Origin: Petrolisthes cinctipes
Lineage: Eukaryota > Arthropoda > Malacostraca > Decapoda > Porcellanidae
Assembly (NCBI GenBank): GCA_033782935.1
Contig: JAWQEG010000412.1
Location: 124,001 to 188,000, forward strand
Direction of reading: 5' to 3'
Length of the DNA stretch: 64,000 bases
Positions 52,131 to 62,804 of this stretch are shown here, piece after piece. A program made the position numbers and the translations under genes. Positions within the stretch are counted from its first letter, which is position 1. Every line of letters begins with the position of its first letter. The notes beneath the pieces were generated by a model. That model was not told where the DNA came from. It searched no databases and was given only the letters and a program-made list of their open reading frames with translations.

Positions 52131-54730
52131 GTGTCATTACAGTGCTTAGACTGTAAATATCATCAGTAATTCATGGGGTTGTGGGTGTGTAGGTGTCATT
52201 ACAGTGCTTGTACTGTAAATATTAACCATAATTCATTGGGTGGTGGGTGTGGGGTGTCATTACATTTTTTGGACTGTAAATATAAACCATTATTAATTAG
52301 GTGGGGGGTTTGTGGGTGTCATTACAGTGCTCAGACTGTAAATATTAACAGTCATTCATGGGGTTGTGGGTGTGTGGGTGTCATTACAGTTCTTTGACTG
52401 TAAATATCAACTGTCATTAATAGGGTGTTGGGAGTGTAAGTGTCATTATAGAGCTTGGACTGTAAATATCGACAGTCATTCATGGAGTGGTAGTTGTGTG
52501 GGTGTCATTACAGTGCTTGGACTGCAAATATCAACATTCATTAATTGGGTGGTGGGTATGTGTGTGACATTACAGTGCATGGACTGTAAATATTAACAGT
52601 CATTCATGGGGTAGTGGGTGTGTGGATGTCATTACAGTGCTCGGACTGAAAATATCAACCGTTATTTATGGGGTGGTAGGTGTGTGGGTGTTATTACATT
52701 GGTTGGACTGTAAATATCAACCGTCATTCATAGGGTGGTGGGTGTGTGAGTGTCATTATAGAGCTTGGACTGTAAATATCAACAGTCATTCATGGAGTGG
52801 TCGGTGTGTGGGTGTCATTACAGTGCTTGGACTGTAAATATCAACAGTCATTAATTGGGTGGTGGAGGTGTAAGTGTCATTACACTGCTTGGACTGTAAA
52901 TATCAACAGTCAATCATGGGGTGGTCGGTGTGTGGGTGTCATTACAGTGCTTGGACTGTAAATGTCAACAGTCATTCATGGGGTGGTGCATGTGTTGGTG
53001 TCATGACAGTGCTTAGACTGTCAATATCAACAGTCATTCATGGGGTGGTGATTGTGTGGGTGTCAATACAGTTCTTGGACTATAAATATAAACCATCATT
53101 CATTAGGTGGTGGGTGTGTGGGTGTCATTACAGTGCTTGGGCTATAAATATCAACTGTCATTTATGGGGTTGTTGGTGTGTGGGTATCATTACAGTTCTT
53201 ATACAGTGTATATCAACAGTCATACATAGGTTGGTGTGTGTGTGAGTGTCATTACAGAGCTTGGACTGTAAATATCATCAGTAATTCATGGGGTTGTGGG
53301 TGTGTAGGTGTCATTACAGTGCTTAGACTGTAAATATCAAAAGTCATTCATGGGGTGGTGGGTGTGTGGGTGTCATTACAGTGCTTAGACTGTAAATATC
53401 AACAGTCATTTATGAGGTGGTAGGTGTGTGGCTGTCATTATAGTGCTTGGACTGTAAATATCAACAGTCAATCATGGAGTGGTGGGTAGGTGGGTGTCAT
53501 TACAGTGGTTGGACTGTAAATATCAAAAGTCATTCATGGGGTGGTGGGTGTGTGGGTGTCATTACAGTGCTTAGACTGTAAATATCAACCGTCATTCATG
53601 GGGTGGTGGTTGTGTAGTTGTCATTACAGTGTTTTGATTGTATATATCAACAGTCATTTATATGGTGCTGGGTGTCATTAGAGTGCTTGGACTGTAAATA
53701 TCAACAGTCATTCATGGAGTGGTGGGTGTGTTTGTGTCATTATAGTGCTTGGAGTGTAAATATCAAACATAATTCATGGGGTGGTGGGTGTGGGGTGTCA
53801 TTACAGTTCTTGGACTGTAAATATAAACCATCATTCATTAGGTGGTGGGTTTGTGGGTGTCATTACAGTGCACAGACTGTAAATATTAAGAGTCATTCAT
53901 GGGGTTGTGGGTGTGTGGGTGTCATTACATTTCTTTGACTGTAAATATCAACTGTCATTCATAGGGTGGTGGGTGTGTGTGTGACATTACAGTGCATGGA
54001 CTGTAAATATCAACAGTCATACATGGGGTAGTGGGTGTGTGGATGTCATTACAGTGCTCGGAGTGAAAATATCAACCGTTATTTATGGGGTGGTGGGTGT
54101 GTGGATGTTATTACAGTGGTTGGACTGTAAATATCAACCGTCATTCATAGGGTGGTGGGTGTGTGAGTGTCATTATAGAGCTTGGACTGTAAATATCAAC
54201 AGTCATTCATGGAGTGGTGGGTGTGTGAGTGTCATTATAGAACTTGGACTGTAAATATCAACAGTCATTCATGGAGTGGTGGTTGTGTGGGTGTCATTAC
54301 AGTGCTTGGACTGTAAATATCAACAGTCATTAATTGGGTGGTGGAGGTGTAAGTGTCATTACAGAGCTTGGACTGTAACTATCAACAGTCAATCATGGGG
54401 TGGTCGGTGTGTGGGTGTCATTACAGTGCTCAGACTGTAAATATCATCAGTAATTCATGGGGTTGTGGGTGTGTAGGTGTCATTACAGTGCTTGGACTGT
54501 AAATATCAAAAGTCATTCTTGGGGTAGTGGGTGTGTGGGTGTCATTACAGTGCTTAGACTGTAAATATTAATAGTCATTCATGGGGTTGTGGGTGTGTGG
54601 GTGTCATTACAGTGCTTGTACTGTAAATATCAACCATAATTCATGGGGTGGTGGGTGTGGGGTGTCATTACAGTTCTTGGACTGTAAATATAAACCATCA
54701 TTAATTAGGTGGTATTTTGTGGGTGTCATT
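52131..54730 (+). repeat. 2,530-bp tandem unit, copy 2 (with +1 monomer)
   Basis: Second copy, identical in order to copy 1 but with one additional 62-bp monomer near 54180-54245 (GTCATTATAGAACTTGG), so that the marker GGTATTTTGTGGG lies at offset 2,592 rather than 2,530 (about 52119/54711). After 54730 the order changes. Confidence 0.86.
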
Positions 54731-57700
54731 ACAGTGCTCAGACTGTAAATATTAATAGTCATTCATGGGGTTTTGGGTGTGTGGGTGTCATTACAGTTCT
54801 TTGACTGTAAATATCAACTGTCATTCATAGGGTGTTGGGTGTGTGAGTGTCATTATAGAGCTTGGACTGTAAATATCAACACTCATTCATGGAGTGGTAG
54901 TTGTGTGGGTGTCATTACAGTGATTGGACTATAAATATCAACAGTCATTAATTGAGTGGTGGAGGTGTAAGTGTCATTACAGTGCTTGGACTGTAAATAT
55001 CAACAGTCAATCATGGGGTGGTCGGTGTGTGGGTGTCATTACATTGCTTGGACTGTAAATGTCAACAGTCATTCATGGGGTGGTGCATGTGTTGGTGTCA
55101 TGACAGTGCTTAGACTGTCAATATCAACAGTCATTCATGGGGTGGTGAGTGTGTGGGTGTCAATACAGTTCTTGGACTATAAATATAAACCATCATTTAT
55201 TAGGTGGTGGGTGTGTGGGTGTCATTACAGTGCTTGGGCTATAAATATCAACTGTCATTTATGGGGTTGTTGGTGTGTGGGTGTCATTACAGTTCTTATA
55301 CTGTATATATCAACAGTCATACATAGGTTGGTGAGTGTGTGAGTGTCATTACAGAGCTTGGACTGTAAATATCATCAGTAATTCATGGGGTTGTGGGTGT
55401 GTAGGTGTCATTACAGTGCTTGGACTGTAAATATCAAAAGTCATTCTTGGGGTAGTGGGTGTGTGGGTGTCATTACAGTGCTTAGACTGTAAATATTAAT
55501 AGTCATTCATGGGGTTGTGGGTGTGTGGGTGTCATTACAGTTCTTTGACTGTAAATATCAACTGTCATTCATAAGGTGGTGGGTGTGTGAATGTCATTAC
55601 AAAGCTTGGACTGTAAATATCAACAGTCATTCATGAGGTTGTATGTGTGTAGGTGTCATTACAGTGCTTAGACTGTAAATATCAAAAGTCATTCTTTGGT
55701 GGTGGGTGTGTGGGTGTCATTACAGTGCTTAAAATGTAAGTCTCAACAGTCATTTATGGGGTGGTGGGTGTGTGGCTGTCATTATAGTGCTTGGACTGTA
55801 AATATCAACAGTCAATCATGGGGTGGTGGGTATGTGGGTGTCATTACAGTGCTTGGACTGTAAATATCAACAGTCATTCATTGTGTGGTGGGTGTGTGGG
55901 TGTCATTACATTGTTCTGATTGTAAATATCAACAGTCATTAATAAGGTGGTGGGTGTCATTCGAATGCTTGGACTGTAAATATCAACAGTTATTCATGGA
56001 GTGGTGGGTGTGTTGGTGTCATTACAGTGCTTGGACTATAAATATCAACCATAATCATGGGGTGGTGGGTGTGGGGCGTCATTACAGTGCTTTGACTGTA
56101 AATATCAACAGTCATTCATGGGGTGGTGGGGGTGAGGGTGTCATTACAGTGCTTAGACTTTAAATATCAACAATCATTCATGGGGTGGTGGGTGTGGGGG
56201 TGTCATTATAGTGTTTGGACTGTAAATATCAACAGTCATTAATGGGGTTGTGGGTGTGTGGGTGTCATTACAGTTCTTGGACTGTATATATCAACAGTCA
56301 TACATAGGGTGGTGGGTGTGGGGCGTCATTACAGTGCTTTGACTGTAAATATCAACAGTCATTCATTGGTTGGTGGGGGTGAGGGTGTCATTACAGTGCT
56401 TAGACTATAAATATCAACCATAATCAAGGGGTGGTGGGTGTCTGTGTGTCATTAGTTCTTGGACTGTGAATATCAACAGTCATTCATGGGGTGGTGGGTG
56501 GCATTACAGTGCTTAGACTCTAATATCAACAGTCATTAATGGGGTGATGGGTGTGTGGGTGTCATTACAGTTCTTGGACTGTAGATATTAACAGTTATTC
56601 ATGGGGATGTGGGTGTTTGGGTGTCTATGCAGTGCTTGGACTGTAAATATCAACGGTTAATCATATGGTGGTGGGTGTGTGGCTGTCATTTCAGTGCTTA
56701 GACTGTAAATATCAATAGTCATTCATGGGGTGGTGGGTGTGAGGATGTCATCACAGTGCTTAGACTGTATATATCAACAATCATTCATGGGGTTGTGGGT
56801 GTGTGGGTGTTATTATAGTGCTTGGATTGTAAATATCAACAGTCATTCATGAGGTGGTGGGTGTGTGGGTGTCATTACATTGCTTGGACTGTAAATATCA
56901 AGTCATTCATGGGGTGGTGAGTGTATGGGTGTCATTAGTGCTTGGACTGTGAATATCAACAGTCATTAATGGGGTGGTGGGTGTGTGGGTTTCATTACAT
57001 TTCTTGTACTGTTAATATCAACCATCCTTTATTGGGTGGTTGGTGTGTGTGTGACATTACATTGCATGGACTGTAAATATTAACAGTCATTCATGGGGTA
57101 GTGGGTGTGTGGATGTCATTACAGTGCTCGGAGTGAAAATATCAACCGTTATTTATGGGGTGGTGGGTGTGTGGGTGTTATTACAGTGGTTGGACTGTAA
57201 ATATCAACCGTCATTCAAAGGGTGGTGGGTGTGTGAGTGTCATTATAGAGCTTGGACTGTAAATATCAACAGTCATTCATGGAGTGGTGGTTGTGTGGGT
57301 GTCATTACAGTGCTTGGACTGTAAATATCAACAGTCATTAATTGGGTGGTGGAGGTGTAAGTGTCATTACAGAGCTTGGACTGTAAATATCAACAGTCAA
57401 TTATGGGGTGGTCGGTGTGTAGGTGTCATTACAGTGCTCAGACTGTAAATATCATCAGTAATTCATGGGGTTGTTGGTGTGTAGGTGTCATTACAGTGCT
57501 TGGACTGTAAATATCAACCATAATTCATAGAGTGGTGGGTGTGGGGTGTCATTACAGTTCTTGGACTGTAAATATAAACCATCATTAATTAGGTGGTGGG
57601 TTTGTGGGTGTCATTACAGTGCTCAGACTGTAAACATTAACAGTCATTCATGGGGTTGTGCGTGTGTGGGTGTCATTACAGTTCTTTAACTGTAAATATC

Positions 57701-60130
57701 AACTGTCATTCATAGGGTGTTGGGTGTGTGAGTGTCATTATAGAGCTTGGACTGTAAATATCAACAGTCATTAATGGAGTGGTAGTTGTGTGGGTGTCAT
57801 TACAGAGCTTGGACTGTAAATATCAACAGTCATTAATTGGGTGGTGGGTGTGTGTGTGACATTACAGTGCATGGACTGTAAATATTAACAGTCATTCATG
57901 GGGTAGTGGGTCGGTGGATGTCATTACAGTGCTCGGACTGAAAATATCAACCGTTATTTATGGGGTGGTGGGTGTGTGGGTGTTATTACTGTGGTTGGAC
58001 TGTAAATATCAACCGTCATTCATAGGGTGGTGGGTGTGTGAGTGTCATTATAGACCTTGGACTGTAAATATCAACAGTCATTCATGGAGTGGTGGTTGTG
58101 TGGGTGTCATTACAGTGCTTGGACTGTAAATATCAACAGTCATTAATTGGGTGGTGGAGGTGTAAGTGTCATTACAGAGTTTGGACTGTAAATATCAACA
58201 GTCAATCATGGGGTTGTCGGTGTGTGGGTGTCATTACAGTGCTCAGACTGTAAATATCATCAGTAATTCTTGGGGTTGTGGGTGTGTATGTGTCATTACA
58301 GTGCTTGTACTGTAAATATCAACCAAAATTCATAGGGTGGTGGGTGTGTGAGTGTCATTATCGAGCTTGGACTGTAAATATCAACCAAAATTCATGGGGT
58401 GGTGGGTGTGGGGTGTCATTACAGTGCTTGGACTGTAAATATCAACAGTCAATCATGGGGTGGTCGGTGTGTGGGTGTCATTACAGTGCTTGGACTGTAA
58501 ATGTCAACAGTCATTTATGGGGTGGTGCATGTGTTGGGGTCATGACAGTGCTTAGACTGTCAATATCAACAGTCATTTATGGGGTTGTTGGTGTGTGGGT
58601 GTCATTACAGTTCTTGGACTGTATATATCAACAGTCATACATAGGTTGGTGGGTGTGTGAGTGTCAATACAGAGCTTGGACTGTAAATATCATCAGTAAT
58701 TCATGGGGTTGTGGGTGTGTAAGTGTCATTACAGTGCTTGGACTGTAAATATCAAAAGTCATTCTATGGTGGTGGGTGTGTGGGTGTCATTAGAGTGCTT
58801 AAACTGTAAGTCTCAACAGTCATTTATGGGGTGGTGGGTGTGTGGCTGTCATTATAGTGCTTGGACTGTAAATATCAATAGTCAATCATGGAGTGGTGGG
58901 TAGGTGGGTGTCATTTCAGTGCTTGGACTGTAAATATCAACCGTCATTCATGGGGTGGTGGTTGTGTGGTTGTCATTACAGTGTTTTGATTGTATATATC
59001 AACAGTCATTTATAAGGTGCTAGGTGTCATTAGAGTGCTTGGACCGTAAATATTAACAGTCATTCATGGAGTGGTTGGTGTGTAGGTGTCATTACAGTGC
59101 TTGGACTGTAAATATCAACCATAATTCATGGGGTGGTGGGTGTGGGGTGTTATTACAGTTCTTGGACTGTAAATATAAACCATCATTCATTAGGTGGTGG
59201 GTTTGAGGGTGTCATTACAGTGCACAGACTGTAAATATTAAGAGTCATTCATGGGGTTGTGGGTGTGTGGGTGTCATTACAGTTCTTTGACTGTAAATAT
59301 CTACTGTCATTCATATGGTGGTGGGTGTGTGAATGTCATTACAAAGCTTGGACTGTAAATATCAACAGTCATTCATGAGGTTGTATGTGTGTAGGTGTCA
59401 TTACAGTGCTTGGACTGTAAATATCAAAAGTCATTCTTTGGTGGTGGGTGTGTGGGTGTCATTACAGTGCTTAAACTGTAAGTCTCAACAGTCATTTATG
59501 GGGTGGTGGGTGTGTGGCTGTCATTATAGTGCTTGGACTGTAAATATCAACAGTCAATCATGGGGTGGTGGTTATGTGGGTGTCATTACAGTGCTTGGAC
59601 TGTAAATATCAACAGTCATTCATTGGGTGGTGGGTGTGTGGGTGTCATTACATTGTTTTGATTGTAACTATCAACAATCATTAATAAGGTGGTGGGTGTC
59701 ATTCGAATGCTTGGACTGTAAATATCAACAGTCATTCATGGAGTGGTGGGTGTGTTGGTGTTATTACAGTGCTTGGACTATAAATATCAACCATAATCAT
59801 GGGGTGGTGTGTGTGTGTGTCATTATAGTGCTTGGACTGTAAATATCAACAGTCATTAATGGGGTTGTGGGTGTGTGGGTGTCATTACAGTTCTTGGACT
59901 GTATATATCAACAGTCATACAAATGGTGGAGGGTGTGTGAGTGTCATTACAGAGCTTGGACTGTAAATATCATCAGTAATTCATGGGGTTGTGGGTGTGT
60001 AGGTGTCATTACAGTGCTTGGACTGTAAATATCAAAAGTCATTCTTTGGTGGTGGGTGTGTGGGTGTCATTACTGTGCTTAGACTGTAAATATCATCAGT
60101 AATTCATAAGGGTTGTGGGTGTGTAGGTGT
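54731..60130 (+). repeat. Mixed right-domain satellite block
   Basis: About 87 monomers forming a mosaic. The part 54971-56163 aligns with 48124-49316 at offset 6,847 bp, so it is a displaced HOR segment. Further right, the order resembles 25.4-29.7 kb (about 57109-58130) and 30.2-31.1 kb (about 58900-59842). The short-monomer run with GTCTATGCAGTGC is at 56621. Everything read is satellite. Confidence 0.72.
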
Positions 60131-61467
60131 CATTACAGTTCTTGGATTGTATATATCAACAGTCATACATAGGGTGGTGGGTGTGGGGCGTCATTACAGT
60201 GCTTTGACTGTAAATATCAACAGTCATTCATGGGTTGGTGGGGGTGAGGGTGTCATTACAGTGCTTAGACTATAAATATCAACCATAATCAAGGGGTGGT
60301 GGGTGTCTGTGTGTCATTAGTGCTTGGACTGTGAATATCAACAGTCATTCATGGGGTGGTGGGTGGCACTACAGTGCTTAGACTCTAATATCAACAGTCA
60401 TTAATGGGGTGATGGGTGTGTGGGTGTCATTACAGTTCTTGGACTGTAGATATCAACAGTTATTCATGGGGATGTGGGTGTTTGGGTGTCTATGCAGTGC
60501 TTGGACTGTAAATATCAACGGTTAATCATATGGTGGTGGGTGTGTGGCTGTCATTTCAGTGCTTAGACTGTAAATATCAATAGTCATTCATGGGGTGGTT
60601 GGTGTGAGGATGTCATCACAGTGCTTAGACTGTATATATCAACAATCATTCATGGGGTTGTGGGTGTGTGGGTGTCATTATAGTGCTTGGACTGTAAATA
60701 TCAACAGTCATTCATGAGGTGGTGGGTGTGTGGGTGTCATTACATTGCTTGGACTGTAAATATCAAGTCATTCATGGGGTGGTGGGTGTATGGGTGTAAT
60801 TAGTGCTTGGACTGTAAATATCAACAGTCATTCATGGCGTGGTGGTGGCATTACAGTGCTTAGACTCTAATATGAACTGTTATTCATAGGGTGATGGGTG
60901 TGTAGGTGTCATTACAGTGCTTGGACTGTAAAATTAAACAGTTATTCATGGGGATGTGGGTGTTTGGGTGTCATTATAATGTTTGGACTGTAAATATTAT
61001 CAGTCATTCATGGGGTAGTGGGTGTGTGGATGTCATTACAGTGCTTGGACTAATAATATCAACTGTCATTAATGGGGTGGCGGGTGTGTGGGTTTCATTA
61101 CAGTTCTTGTACTGTAAATATCAAGCATCCTTTATTGGGTGGTTGGTGTGTGTGTGACATTACAGTGCATAGACTGTAAATATTAACAGTCATTCATAGG
61201 GTAGTGGGTGTGTGGATGTCATTACAGTGCTCGGACTGAAAATATCAACCGTTATTTATGGGGTGGTGGGTGTGTGGGTGTTATTACAGTGGTTGGACTG
61301 TAAATATCAACCGTCATTTATAGGGTGGTGGGTGTGTGAGGGTCATTATAGACCTTGGACTGTAAATATCAACAGTCATTCATGGAGTGGTGGTTGTGTG
61401 GGTGTCATTACAGTGCTTGGACTGTAAATATCAACAGTCATTAATTGGGTGGTGGAGGTGTAAGTGT
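60131..61467 (+). repeat. 1,337-bp tandem unit, copy 1
   Basis: Twenty-two monomers or part-monomers duplicated at 61468-62804 with constant offset 1,337 bp. Read base by base, 60131-61318 showed no difference from 61468-62655. The only differences I found are four single bases in the last part (61319, 61321, 61341, 61353). Private variants shared by both copies include GGCACTACAG, TGTAAAATTAAACAG, GGGTGGCGGGTG and ATCAAGCATCC. This is the youngest-looking duplication in the window, or else an assembly artefact. Confidence 0.93.
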
Positions 61468-62804
61468 CATTACAGTTCTTGGATTGTATATATCAACAGT
61501 CATACATAGGGTGGTGGGTGTGGGGCGTCATTACAGTGCTTTGACTGTAAATATCAACAGTCATTCATGGGTTGGTGGGGGTGAGGGTGTCATTACAGTG
61601 CTTAGACTATAAATATCAACCATAATCAAGGGGTGGTGGGTGTCTGTGTGTCATTAGTGCTTGGACTGTGAATATCAACAGTCATTCATGGGGTGGTGGG
61701 TGGCACTACAGTGCTTAGACTCTAATATCAACAGTCATTAATGGGGTGATGGGTGTGTGGGTGTCATTACAGTTCTTGGACTGTAGATATCAACAGTTAT
61801 TCATGGGGATGTGGGTGTTTGGGTGTCTATGCAGTGCTTGGACTGTAAATATCAACGGTTAATCATATGGTGGTGGGTGTGTGGCTGTCATTTCAGTGCT
61901 TAGACTGTAAATATCAATAGTCATTCATGGGGTGGTTGGTGTGAGGATGTCATCACAGTGCTTAGACTGTATATATCAACAATCATTCATGGGGTTGTGG
62001 GTGTGTGGGTGTCATTATAGTGCTTGGACTGTAAATATCAACAGTCATTCATGAGGTGGTGGGTGTGTGGGTGTCATTACATTGCTTGGACTGTAAATAT
62101 CAAGTCATTCATGGGGTGGTGGGTGTATGGGTGTAATTAGTGCTTGGACTGTAAATATCAACAGTCATTCATGGCGTGGTGGTGGCATTACAGTGCTTAG
62201 ACTCTAATATGAACTGTTATTCATAGGGTGATGGGTGTGTAGGTGTCATTACAGTGCTTGGACTGTAAAATTAAACAGTTATTCATGGGGATGTGGGTGT
62301 TTGGGTGTCATTATAATGTTTGGACTGTAAATATTATCAGTCATTCATGGGGTAGTGGGTGTGTGGATGTCATTACAGTGCTTGGACTAATAATATCAAC
62401 TGTCATTAATGGGGTGGCGGGTGTGTGGGTTTCATTACAGTTCTTGTACTGTAAATATCAAGCATCCTTTATTGGGTGGTTGGTGTGTGTGTGACATTAC
62501 AGTGCATAGACTGTAAATATTAACAGTCATTCATAGGGTAGTGGGTGTGTGGATGTCATTACAGTGCTCGGACTGAAAATATCAACCGTTATTTATGGGG
62601 TGGTGGGTGTGTGGGTGTTATTACAGTGGTTGGACTGTAAATATCAACCGTCATTCAAAGGGTGGTGGGTGTGTGAGTGTCATTATAGAGCTTGGACTGT
62701 AAATATCAACAGTCATTCATGGAGTGGTGGTTGTGTGGGTGTCATTACAGTGCTTGGACTGTAAATATCAACAGTCATTAATTGGGTGGTGGAGGTGTAA
62801 GTGT
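61468..62804 (+). repeat. 1,337-bp tandem unit, copy 2
   Basis: Second copy. The four bases that differ from copy 1 fall within 35 bp (62656, 62658, 62678, 62690). They give this copy the AACCGTCATTCAAAGG and TTATAGAGCTTGG states seen near 57207 and 57246, whereas copy 1 has the TTATAGACCTTGG state seen near 58048. The clustering suggests that the copy ends came from different donor repeats. Confidence 0.93.

Noticed and set aside
58278..58748. 156-codon open frame
   Set aside because: Satellite translation across mosaic monomers; no start context, domain or conserved frame beyond the repeat.
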